From an uncultured Erythrobacter sp. (GTDB lineage: Bacteria > Pseudomonadota > Alphaproteobacteria > Sphingomonadales > Sphingomonadaceae), in assembly GCA_947488755.1 (NCBI GenBank), contig CANLAD010000001.1, forward strand, positions 634,247 to 698,246: a DNA stretch of 64,000 bases, in the 5' to 3' direction. Under the pieces are notes generated by a model. The model was not told the origin of the DNA. It saw nothing but the letters and a program-made list of their open reading frames with translations, and did not search any database. Shown here one piece after another: positions 17,244-25,180 of the stretch. Made by a program: the position numbers and the translations under genes. The number at the start of each line of letters is the position of its first letter. Position 1 is the stretch's first letter.

Positions 17244-17978
17244 ATGACAGAAGCAGGAAAATGGCCCCGCACGGCGGCGGTCTTCGGCAGCACTGGCGGT
17301 ATTGGCACGGCTTTGTGTGAACGTCTGGCGGCCAATGGTTGCGAGATTGTCCATGCCGGTTCGCGCTGCGGTGAGAAGCCTAGCGGCACCAACATCCGCC
17401 CCTTTGCCTTCGATCTCACCGAAGAAGCATCAATCGAAGCGGCGGCGAACGCGATGCGCGACGATCCGCCCGCATGGGTCATCGTTGCGAGCGGCGTACT
17501 GACGCTGGAGGACGGCACCGGGCCGGAACGAACCTACAAACGTCTCGACCCTCGTGCGATGGAGCGGGTGCTCGCCCTAAACACCATTGGCCCTGCGATC
17601 ATCGCCAAGCATATGCTCGCGCTGATGCCGCGTGATCGCGCTTTCACCTTCGCCGCATTGAGCGCGCGGGTGGGCTCAATATCCGACAATGGGCTGGGCG
17701 GATGGCATTCCTATCGTGCATCGAAAGCGGCGCTCAACATGCTGCTGAAGAACTTCGCGCTGGAAATCGGACGGACGCACAAAGATGGTGTCGTCGTCGG
17801 CCTGCATCCCGGCACGGTCGACAGCGCGCTCTCAGAGCCGTTCCAGTCCAACCTGCCCGATGGCCAGTTGACCGAGCCGGATGAAGCTGCGGAGAACCTG
17901 CTCGGCGTGCTTGCGGGGCTTGACGCGGATGACAGTGGCAAGGTGTTCGATTTTGCGGGCGCGGAGGTTCCAGCCTAA
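17244..17978 (+). CDS. SDR family NAD(P)-dependent oxidoreductase
   Basis: About 244 residues from the ATG at 17244, which leaves only a few residues before the Rossmann motif [15 protein letters not shown]; an ATG 13 codons upstream is the alternative. The active-site tyrosine/lysine pair is in [13 protein letters not shown], preceded by [14 protein letters not shown] with the conserved serine. The sequence resembles the C-factor/CsgA-like subgroup of short-chain dehydrogenases. The substrate is unknown. The 3' end overlaps the convergent ATP-grasp gene by four bases. The upstream gap contains a tandem CTGACACAC direct repeat near 17123-17140. Confidence 0.85.
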   Translation: MTEAGKWPRTAAVFGSTGGIGTALCERLAANGCEIVHAGSRCGEKPSGTNIRPFAFDLTEEASIEAAANAMRDDPPAWVIVASGVLTLEDGTGPERTYKRLDPRAMERVLALNTIGPAIIAKHMLALMPRDRAFTFAALSARVGSISDNGLGGWHSYRASKAALNMLLKNFALEIGRTHKDGVVVGLHPGTVDSALSEPFQSNLPDGQLTEPDEAAENLLGVLAGLDADDSGKVFDFAGAEVPA

Positions 17979-19156
17979 CGCGCAGAGCGTGCCGCTTCGG
18001 CGCGTTCGAGGTTAAGCGCGAGCAATTCGCCGTATCGCTGCCCCGCAAGTCCTTGGCGACCGCCGCGTTGCGGCATGAGCACGCCGGGCTTCGCGTTGCC
18101 TTCGATCAGGGCGGGGCCTTCGGGCGTGAACGCGACATCCCATCCGATCAAGGCGTATTCGGTGAAGGCGCGCGCATGGGCATCGTGCGCAAGCGCAACG
18201 GCATCGTTCCAGTTCGGCAGCACGAGATCAGAAAATCGCGCGCCGCTGACCGGATGACGGTGGTAATCGCCCCCACCATAACCTTTGCAGGCGGTGCCAG
18301 CCCGGCCGGTTTCGAAATCGAGCGGCGTGATGAGGCCACCCGCTTTCATGTTGTCGATGACCGGACCGCGCAAGGACGGCACGCGAAGGACGGTGCTGAC
18401 CAGTTCGGGATCGCCTTTCTCATTGCGCATCGTCGTCAGCCGCGCGGTCGCCAGCGCATCGACCGCATAATCGGCGAGGGCAGGGTGGTTGCCCAGCGCG
18501 CGCTGAACGATCCACACTTGCTTTGAATCGACGTGGCGAGCGATGTGCCGTTCGACTTCTGCCTTATCGGTAACATGCGAAAGCTCGTCGGTGACCAGCG
18601 CCACGCCGCGCCCGCCTTCCCCATGGGTTGGCTTGACGATCAGCGACGCGCCGTTCGGAGCATGAAAATCGCGCAATTTGCCCTGCTCGACGATCCCGAA
18701 AACACGTGGATGGGCTAGGTCGTGTGCGCGGCAGCGTTCGTAGAACGCGGCCTTGTCGACCAGCGCGCAGTTGCGGCTCCATCCCATTGGATTGATGATC
18801 TTGTTGAAGCCGGCATCCTCGAACCGGCGGATGTAATCGTCTAGTTCCTCCGCTCGTTCGATCCGGAACAGCGCGATGTCGTTGGGGTCGACGAAGCGCG
18901 CTGTTGCGATCACAAGGGTCCGCTCCTGCCAGGCGACGTCCTTGCCGTATTTGGCGGCCACTTTCCGCGTGCGCGCCGGCAGCCATGCCAGGAACGCCCT
19001 CGCGACAAGCCGATCGAGACCGGCGCGAAGCCGCGATCGCGCTTGTCTGCGGCGTTGATAATGCTCGGCGAAGACCGGCGCGCTGATCGGATGGTCAACG
19101 CCGGGGAAGATCGCAAAGGATTTCTTCGTATAATACAGGATTTCGGCGGTATGCAT
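17975..19156 (-). CDS. Sugar-transfer-associated type ATP-grasp ligase
   Basis: The 393-residue protein has an ATP-grasp core: SLIVKPTHGEGGRGVALV (about residues 185-202, phosphate loop and adenine pocket) and YALIGWDVAFTPEGPALIEGNAKPG near the C-terminus, with the metal-binding E and N. The N-terminal 70 residues are basic and tyrosine-rich. The arrangement resembles the 'sugar-transfer associated ATP-grasp' domain (PF14397) found in envelope-glycan loci. ATP-grasp enzymes form amide or ester bonds through acyl phosphates. It follows nine bases after another ATP-grasp gene and is probably co-transcribed with it. The substrate is unknown. Confidence 0.8.
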   Translation of the reverse strand: MHTAEILYYTKKSFAIFPGVDHPISAPVFAEHYQRRRQARSRLRAGLDRLVARAFLAWLPARTRKVAAKYGKDVAWQERTLVIATARFVDPNDIALFRIERAEELDDYIRRFEDAGFNKIINPMGWSRNCALVDKAAFYERCRAHDLAHPRVFGIVEQGKLRDFHAPNGASLIVKPTHGEGGRGVALVTDELSHVTDKAEVERHIARHVDSKQVWIVQRALGNHPALADYAVDALATARLTTMRNEKGDPELVSTVLRVPSLRGPVIDNMKAGGLITPLDFETGRAGTACKGYGGGDYHRHPVSGARFSDLVLPNWNDAVALAHDAHARAFTEYALIGWDVAFTPEGPALIEGNAKPGVLMPQRGGRQGLAGQRYGELLALNLERAEAARSAR

Positions 19157-19165
19157 TGGCGATAA

Positions 19166-20245
19166 TCAGACGTGGATCGCCTCGCCGCCGATTTCGCCTG
19201 GATCGGTTTGCACTGTCATCTTGCGTCGCTCTGCAGTGATCACGCCCTGGCGCTCCATGCTGTAAGCGGTGATGTGTTCGATCAGCTGCGCATGGCTGAG
19301 CCCTGCAATCTTCGCGGCGCCTGCGACGGTCTTTTTCGACCATAAATTGCACGACAGGTTCACTTCCATGAACAGCACTTCGCCCGTGTCGGGGGTGTAG
19401 CGGAATTCGAACCGGCCGTAATCGAACGGCCATAGCTCGGGCAGCATGGCCAGCACCTGCTCACGGATCTTGCGGGTCATCACCGGGCGGCTCATCGCGA
19501 CCAGCTTTTCCTTCGGCCCTTCGGTGAGTCCCCGCTTCTCTTCGTAGGATCGGAAATTTCCCTCATCGCCCGGCATTTCGAAGCGCATGGTGGAGAGCAG
19601 GATCGGCTCGTCACCGCCCAATACCGGAACCACCACGTCGTAGGCGCCTTCATAGCGCTCGACGATCACGTCGTGACCGTCAGCATGTAGCGCCGCGATC
19701 TCCTCTCTCGCCTGCGACCAGGTGGAGGGCATGGTGATCCCCCAGCTCGCTGAGGAGGCGTTGGGCTTTACCACCAGCCGCTCGAATGCGAAGTCGGGTC
19801 TGCGCGGCTCCGGTCCCCCGACCCGCGCGACCAGCCAGGGCGCGACCGGAACACCGCGCGCCTGCGCCGCCAGCTTCATCAGGTGCTTGTCGTCCGCCAA
19901 TCCGCGGATGATCGGCGACGCCCCGAGGAAAGGCAGGCCGATCCGCTTCGCCATCAAGGGCCCCAGCATCTCGCTCATCGGATAACCTGCGCGGTTCAGC
20001 AGGGTGAAGAGATAATCGTGTCCGCCCCTTTCCAGCAATGCATCGAAATCGTTCGCTGGCGTTACATTCAGACCGATTTCACGCAGGGCCGTGAGAATCT
20101 CATGGTGATAGACCGCGTGGTTGCCGTCCTCCTCATGCGTCGCGCCGCCCGAAAGAGCGTGCTTGGCCAGAAACATGACCTTGAGGCGTTTTTTGTCCGC
20201 CTCCGAGATGGAGAAGATCGCGTGCTCGTTCATCGCGGCTTGCAT
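19166..20245 (-). CDS. ATP-grasp protein resembling D-Ala-D-Ala ligase
   Basis: About 359 residues from the ATG at 20245 (alternative ATG at 20233; a TTG at 20254 is less likely). The N-terminal domain resembles D-alanine-D-alanine ligases (HDYLFTLLNRAGYPMSEMLG, IGLPFLGASPIIRGLADDKH). The ATP-grasp domain shows ERLVVKPNASSASWGITMP, DVIVERYEGAYDVVVPVL and the metal-binding FMEVNLSCNLWSKKT. It is unlikely to be the housekeeping Ddl, because its ligand-binding segments differ and it is paired with a second ATP-grasp gene rather than with mur/fts genes. Together they might make a small peptide or modify an envelope compound. Confidence 0.75.
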   Translation of the reverse strand: MQAAMNEHAIFSISEADKKRLKVMFLAKHALSGGATHEEDGNHAVYHHEILTALREIGLNVTPANDFDALLERGGHDYLFTLLNRAGYPMSEMLGPLMAKRIGLPFLGASPIIRGLADDKHLMKLAAQARGVPVAPWLVARVGGPEPRRPDFAFERLVVKPNASSASWGITMPSTWSQAREEIAALHADGHDVIVERYEGAYDVVVPVLGGDEPILLSTMRFEMPGDEGNFRSYEEKRGLTEGPKEKLVAMSRPVMTRKIREQVLAMLPELWPFDYGRFEFRYTPDTGEVLFMEVNLSCNLWSKKTVAGAAKIAGLSHAQLIEHITAYSMERQGVITAERRKMTVQTDPGEIGGEAIHV

Positions 20246-20362
20246 TGCGCGCAAAGGCTCGCGGCTTCAAGCTTTGCGGACACGCATTTGTCGCCACGTG
20301 CCTTATAGACAAAACGCGATCCCGTTCTACGCTGGCGCGACATTTCATTGCGGAGTGGTTCG

Positions 20363-20998
20363 GTGGGATTGCAACAATGGTACGATTCTCAGATCATGCC
20401 GCGTCTGATCACCTGCGCGTGCAGCCAGGGCCAATTTATGAAGCGCCGCGCCGCGCTGGTGCCGCTGGCAAGGGGTGACGTTTTCGAGCTGGGCTGTGGC
20501 GGTGGGATAAACATCTCGTTCTACGATGGTGAACGAGTTTCCTCCTATGCCGGGATCGATCCCAATTCGAGGCTCCTCGACGGGTCGCGGCAGGCGGCGC
20601 GCGCACGCGGTTGGTCTGCCGACATTCTGGAAGGGGTGGGGGAGGCTATCCCGTTTCCGGACCGCCGCTTCGACACGGTGGTATGCACTTTCACACTGTG
20701 TTCGGTTAGCGATCCGGCCACCGTGCTGCGCGAAGTGCGCCGCATCCTGCGCCCCGGCGGGCAGGCCCTGTTTCTGGAACATGGGCGCGCACCTGATGCT
20801 TCGGTTGCGCGTTGGCAGGATCGGATCGAGCCGGTCTGGAAGCGTCTGGCCGGGGGATGCCATCTGACCCGTCCGATCAGCTCCGCCTTTCGCGGCGCGG
20901 GTTTCGAGGTCGAGCCGCTGGGCCAGGGCTATATGGCGAAGACCCCGCGCTTTGCAGGCTGGAACGAGTGGGGAATGGCGCGCCGACCCGGCATTTAG
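20363..20998 (+). CDS. Class I SAM-dependent methyltransferase
   Basis: About 211 residues from a GTG with GGAG seven bases upstream; a TTG five codons earlier is in frame but has no such site. The SAM-binding motif I is DVFELGCGGGINISFY, motif II is around EGVGEAIPFPDRRFDTVVC and motif III is RILRPGGQALFLEHG. The MPRLITCACSQGQFMKRRA N-terminus is typical of the UbiE/PmtA-like subgroup that methylates phospholipids or small molecules; the exact substrate cannot be named. It is divergent from the ATP-grasp pair (about 120 bases apart) and converges on rne across a likely terminator. Confidence 0.82.
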   Translation: MGLQQWYDSQIMPRLITCACSQGQFMKRRAALVPLARGDVFELGCGGGINISFYDGERVSSYAGIDPNSRLLDGSRQAARARGWSADILEGVGEAIPFPDRRFDTVVCTFTLCSVSDPATVLREVRRILRPGGQALFLEHGRAPDASVARWQDRIEPVWKRLAGGCHLTRPISSAFRGAGFEVEPLGQGYMAKTPRFAGWNEWGMARRPGI

Positions 20999-21021
20999 GC
21001 GATCACCATCCCCCAAGAACG

Positions 21022-21056
21022 AGAAAGGGCCGGAACATGTTGCTCCAGCCCTTTCT
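21022..21056. terminator. Probable bidirectional terminator between methyltransferase and rne
   Basis: An inverted repeat AGAAAGGGC ... GCCCTTTCT, with GGA and TCC able to extend the stem, sits in the 77-base gap between the two convergent genes. It is followed by short T-rich tracts on either side (CTTTCTTG on the plus strand, CTTTCTCGTTCTT read on the minus strand). This is the only clear intrinsic terminator shape I noticed in the window. Confidence 0.65.
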
Positions 21057-21075
21057 TGAACTGTAGCTGCGTGAA

Positions 21076-23772
21076 TTATTCGCCGAACGTCCGCTGCCAC
21101 CATCCGCGTTTCTTCGGACCCGAATTGGCTTCGCTAGGCGTTGCGGTATCATCGCCATTGCTGTCGTTTGCGGCCATCTTGGCTGCGGTCTGCGGGGCGT
21201 CGTCCGGCCCGGCGACCACGGCGGCGTCCTCTTGCACCTGATCGGCGACCTCTTCAGCCTTGGCAGACGGAGCGATGCCATCCGCAGCCGTGTCGGCGGC
21301 AGGCGCTTCCTTCTTTTTGCGCGGCGCACGCTTGCGCTTGGGCTTTTCCTCGGTCGCCGCGTTTTTCCCTTCGGCTTCGTCAGCCGCCTCCTTCTTTTTG
21401 CGCGGAGCCCGCTTGCGCTTGGGCTTTTCTTCCGGTTCAGCCTCGGCGTCTGCCGCCCGCTCGGCGGTTTCGGGTGCACCGTCGGGGCCGGCGACGACGC
21501 TCATGTCGTCCTTGACCTGCTCGGCGACCTCTTCGAGGTTTTCTGCGGGCAGGTCGTCCCCGCTATCGTCGCCCGAGGAATTGCTGTCGCCCTCCTCCTG
21601 CTTGCGGCGACGCCCACGGCCACCGCGGCGACGGCGCTTTTTGGGCTTGTCGTCGCTGTCCGTGTCATCATCGGAGCGCTCGTCATCGCGGTCGTCCGAT
21701 GAATCATCCGCGCGGTCGTCGGAGTTCTCGTCTTGCCGCTTCTTGTTGCGGCCACGACCACCACGGCGGCGACGGCGCTTCTTCTTGCGGCCATCGTCTT
21801 CGTTATCGGCGTCGTCCTGCTCGTCAGACGCTTCCTCGTCGGGGAGATCGTCGTCTTCGGGCTCGTCGTCCACGATCGGCTCGAACCGGGGTGCCTCGGT
21901 CGGGCGCGGACCGGCGCTGGTTACCACCATCTTCGCGCCTTCGTCCTCGCCTTCGGGCGACACTTCGACCGTGACATTGTAACGATCCTCGATCTCGACC
22001 AGCTCGGAGCGCTTCTCGTTGAGCAGGTAAATCGCCGCTTCGGTGCTGGCCGCGAGCTGGATCACGGTGCCTTTGCCCTTCGCCGCTTCGTCCTCGATCA
22101 GGCGCAGCGCCGATAGACCTGCGGAAGAGGCAGTGCGGACCAGCCCCGTGCCATCGCAATGCGGACACTCGCGGGTGGTGGCCTCCAGAACGCCGGTGCG
22201 CAGACGCTGGCGGCTCATCTCCATCAGGCCAAAGCCCGAGATGCGGCCGACCTGGATACGCGCGCGATCGGTCTTGAGCGCGTCCTTCATCGCCCGCTCG
22301 ACCTTACGCACGTTGGAATTGTGCTCCATGTCGATGAAGTCGATTACGACGAGGCCCGCCATGTCGCGCAGGCGCAGCTGCCGGGCGATTTCGCGCGCGG
22401 CTTCGAGATTGGTGTGGAGCGCGGTCTGCTCGATCCCGTGCTCCTTGGTCGAGCGGCCCGAGTTGATGTCGATCGACACCAGCGCCTCGGTCGGGTTGAT
22501 GATGAGATACCCGCCCGATTTGAGCTGCACCATCGGATCGTACATCGCGCGCAGCTGATCCTCCGCGCCATAGCGCTGGAACAGCGGGACGGGATCGGAA
22601 TAGGCCTTCACCCGGCGCGCATGGCTGGGCATGAGCATCTTCATGAAGGCCTTGGCGGATTTATAGCCCGCTTCGCCTTCGACCACGACTTCCTCGATCT
22701 CGCGGTTATAGATGTCGCGGATCGCGCGCTTGATGAGGTCGCTGTCCGAATGGATCAGCGCAGGCGCGGTGGACTTGAGTGTCGTCTGGCGGATTTCGTC
22801 CCACAGCCGGGCAAGATAGTCGAAATCGCGCTTGATCTCGGTCTTGGTGCGACTGAGGCCGGCGGTGCGCACGATCAGACCCATCGATTTTGGGAGCGAG
22901 AGGTCCGAGACGACCTGTTTCAAGCGCTTGCGATCGCTGGCGGAGCTGATCTTGCGGCTGATCCCGCCGCCGTGGCTGCTGTTGGGCATCAGCACGGTGT
23001 AGCGCCCGGCAAGGCTGAGATAGGTGGTCAGCGCCGCGCCCTTGTTGCCGCGCTCTTCCTTGACGACCTGGACGAGCAAGACCTGGCGACGCTGGATGAC
23101 GTCCTGGATCTTGTAACGGCGACGCAGAGCCATGCGCTTGGCACGCACTTCGTCGACTTCCTTGGCGCGGCTGCGGCCTTTGTTGCCGTTTCCGCGGCCT
23201 TTGCCCTGCCGACGACGACCGCGACCGCGACGCGAACGTCGTGATGACTCGCCGTCGGAATCATCGGATTCCTCATCATCGTCGTCGTCATCATCGCTGT
23301 CGTCCGACGTGCCGTCCTCGATCGTGGCGACCTTGTCCTTGTCGGACGTGTCGATTTCCTCAAGACCATCTTCCGCGAGATCTTCGGCGAGCGCTTCGGC
23401 GCTTTCGTCCTCGGCGTCGTATTCGTCGCCGGGAGTGATGCCTTCATCTTCTTCTTCGGCGCGCAGGCGTGCTTCTTCTTCGGCGGCTTCGGCCTCTTCG
23501 GCGAGCAGCGCTTCGCGGTCCGATTGCGGGATCTGGTAATAGTCGGGGTGAATCTCGTTAAAGGCGAGGAAACCGTGCCGGTTGCCGCCGAAATCGACGA
23601 ACGCCGCCTGCAGCGAAGGTTCGACCCGTGTTACCTTGGCGAGGTAGATATTGCCTTTGATCTGCTTGTGTTCAGCAGATTCGAAATCGAATTCCTCAAT
23701 CCGGTTGCCTTTGAGGACCGCCACCCGCGTTTCTTCCGGGTGGCGCGCATCGATCAACATGCGCGTTGCCAT
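21076..23772 (-). CDS. rne: Ribonuclease E/G
   Basis: About 898 residues from the ATG at 23772 (MATRMLIDARHPEETRVAV), with GGAG shortly upstream. RNase E is the central endonuclease of mRNA decay and rRNA processing. The S1 domain (about residues 36-260) is split by a long acidic then Arg/Gly-rich insertion (about 85-215). Catalytic aspartates lie in ALVSIDINSGRST and GLVVIDFIDME; the zinc-link is ECPHCDGTG. The last ~240 residues are low-complexity and should be the degradosome scaffold: acidic tracts, RRRRRGGRGR-type basic patches, a duplicated KPKRKRAPRKKKEA, and a terminal KKRGWWQRTFGE. The long upstream gap suggests a 5' leader, as in other rne genes. Confidence 0.95.
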   Translation of the reverse strand: MATRMLIDARHPEETRVAVLKGNRIEEFDFESAEHKQIKGNIYLAKVTRVEPSLQAAFVDFGGNRHGFLAFNEIHPDYYQIPQSDREALLAEEAEAAEEEARLRAEEEDEGITPGDEYDAEDESAEALAEDLAEDGLEEIDTSDKDKVATIEDGTSDDSDDDDDDDEESDDSDGESSRRSRRGRGRRRQGKGRGNGNKGRSRAKEVDEVRAKRMALRRRYKIQDVIQRRQVLLVQVVKEERGNKGAALTTYLSLAGRYTVLMPNSSHGGGISRKISSASDRKRLKQVVSDLSLPKSMGLIVRTAGLSRTKTEIKRDFDYLARLWDEIRQTTLKSTAPALIHSDSDLIKRAIRDIYNREIEEVVVEGEAGYKSAKAFMKMLMPSHARRVKAYSDPVPLFQRYGAEDQLRAMYDPMVQLKSGGYLIINPTEALVSIDINSGRSTKEHGIEQTALHTNLEAAREIARQLRLRDMAGLVVIDFIDMEHNSNVRKVERAMKDALKTDRARIQVGRISGFGLMEMSRQRLRTGVLEATTRECPHCDGTGLVRTASSAGLSALRLIEDEAAKGKGTVIQLAASTEAAIYLLNEKRSELVEIEDRYNVTVEVSPEGEDEGAKMVVTSAGPRPTEAPRFEPIVDDEPEDDDLPDEEASDEQDDADNEDDGRKKKRRRRRGGRGRNKKRQDENSDDRADDSSDDRDDERSDDDTDSDDKPKKRRRRGGRGRRRKQEEGDSNSSGDDSGDDLPAENLEEVAEQVKDDMSVVAGPDGAPETAERAADAEAEPEEKPKRKRAPRKKKEAADEAEGKNAATEEKPKRKRAPRKKKEAPAADTAADGIAPSAKAEEVADQVQEDAAVVAGPDDAPQTAAKMAANDSNGDDTATPSEANSGPKKRGWWQRTFGE
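21309..21431 (-). repeat. Internal tandem repeat in the rne C-terminal scaffold
   Basis: Two nearly identical 42-base segments, 21309-21350 and 21390-21431, encode EEKPKRKRAPRKKKEA twice. They are flanked by a second pair of related segments, about 21461-21538 and 21175-21265. These encode EVAEQVKDDMSVVAGPDGAP and EVADQVQEDAAVVAGPDDAP. The order is therefore A-B-B-A. It suggests an internal duplication of protein- or RNA-binding microdomains. Confidence 0.8.
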
Positions 23773-24201
23773 GTAAGTGTCTCCAACCACCGATCCGCCG
23801 CGCGTCGTGGCGCGGAGTTCGGCGTGATATGTGTGAAAATGACGCCGGCACATCAGATGCGGCGTATGACGTGTTTGCGCGCGGTCGCAAATGCAGACGG
23901 AGCGCAATATTCGTGTCTGCTGCGTCGAGAATGCGGAAAAGCTCCGCGCTGCGATCCGCGTGGGTGCCGGCGCCGCTGTTGCGGGGGCTGGTCCCTTGCG
24001 AGAAGAAGCGTCTCGTCACTGCATCAACCTGTTGCGGGCCAGCTGCGCGAAATGCTGCGATGGCCCTGAAAGGGATCGGGCGACCTGCTGCGACCTTGCG
24101 CCGCACAGCACCCCCGTTCCAATCTCAAGGGCTAGCACCGTGGGTTTCTCTAAGCAACTCTATTGCGCATCGCACTCGCGCCATCCTAAGCCGCGCGGGT
24201 A
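23773..24201. other. 429-base divergent intergenic region between rne and the amidase gene
   Basis: No convincing coding sequence is present on either strand. The open frames here have no family resemblance, no consistent ribosome binding sites, and overlap each other on both strands. The region must hold the promoters of rne (leftward) and the amidase/PBP1A pair (rightward). In other bacteria the rne 5' leader is long and takes part in autoregulation by RNase E, so part of this stretch may be leader RNA. I could not assign promoter boxes with confidence. Confidence 0.6.
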
Positions 24202-25089
24202 ATGTCGTTGCGTACGCTATTGTTGCTGGTTCTCGCCGTTCCCCTGCTCCTTGTCGCGGGTGCGATGGCGCTGGGCGTCGCTTTGCCGGTGCCGGAACTG
24301 GGCCGTGAGAACGTGCTGCGGTTTTCGCTCGACCGCGATGCGGTGGGCCGTGCCGACCTGCCAGAGATCGAGGGGCCGGACGATCCCTCACTACCGCTCG
24401 TGGTCATCGATGCCGGACATGGCGGGCGTGACTTGGGTGCGGTAGGACGCGGTCCTGACGGCGAACGGGTGTTTGAAAAGGAGATCGTGCTCGCGATCGC
24501 GCGGCGGGTGCGGGACGAACTGATCGAGGCGGGTGGCATTCGCGTCGCCATGACCCGACATACTGACGAACTGGTCCCGCTCGAGCAGCGCTCCGAGATT
24601 TCGCGTGCGCTCGATGCAGACCTGTTTCTGTCGATCCACGCGGATTCTGCCGGGCGTTACAGCGAGGTTGCCGGGGCGAGCATCTACACCCTGTCGCGCG
24701 AGGCATCGAGCCAGGCGGCAGCGCGCTTCGCCGAGCGTGAGAATGCCGCGGACGAGGTGAACGGTATCGCAGTCGCCGGTCAGTCCGAGGAAGTCAGCGC
24801 GATCCTGGTCGAGCTGTCACAGCAACGCACGCAGGCAGATGCGGCTGCTTTCGCCTCCCTGATAGAGCGCGAAGGCCGCTCGCGCATCGCCTTCCATCCG
24901 CAAGCTCGCCGCTCGGCAGCCCTGGTCGTTCTGCGCGCGCCCGACGTGCCCGGCGTGCTGTTCGAAAGCGGCTTTGTCACGAACGAAGGCGATCGCGCAC
25001 GCTTGACCACCGAGGAGGGACGGAAGGACTACGCCGAAGTTTTGGCGCAGGCGATCCGAGTGTACTTCGCGCGCCGTGCCGAGCCATGA
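24202..25089 (+). CDS. N-acetylmuramoyl-L-alanine amidase (Amidase_3 type)
   Basis: The 295-residue protein starts with a basic residue and a hydrophobic segment (LRTLLLLVLAVPLLLVAGAMALG), a signal peptide or anchor. The Amidase_3 zinc-site motifs follow in order: VIDAGHGGRDLGAVG, the glutamate in FEKEIVLAIARRV, LFLSIHADS, and the catalytic glutamate in VLFESGFVTNEGDRARL near the C-terminus. Such amidases cut the bond between MurNAc and the peptide stem to split septal peptidoglycan. No LysM or AMIN domain is seen, so it is a minimal version of AmiC. It lies 91 bases upstream of the PBP1A gene. Confidence 0.92.
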   Translation: MSLRTLLLLVLAVPLLLVAGAMALGVALPVPELGRENVLRFSLDRDAVGRADLPEIEGPDDPSLPLVVIDAGHGGRDLGAVGRGPDGERVFEKEIVLAIARRVRDELIEAGGIRVAMTRHTDELVPLEQRSEISRALDADLFLSIHADSAGRYSEVAGASIYTLSREASSQAAARFAERENAADEVNGIAVAGQSEEVSAILVELSQQRTQADAAAFASLIEREGRSRIAFHPQARRSAALVVLRAPDVPGVLFESGFVTNEGDRARLTTEEGRKDYAEVLAQAIRVYFARRAEP

Positions 25090-25180
25090 ATAGCGGTCAC
25101 ATTCCTTCATCGCGGAGCAATGCCGCTGGCGCTAAGCGCGCATTGCAGGTAATCGGGCTGGCGAGCAACTCAAAGACACA

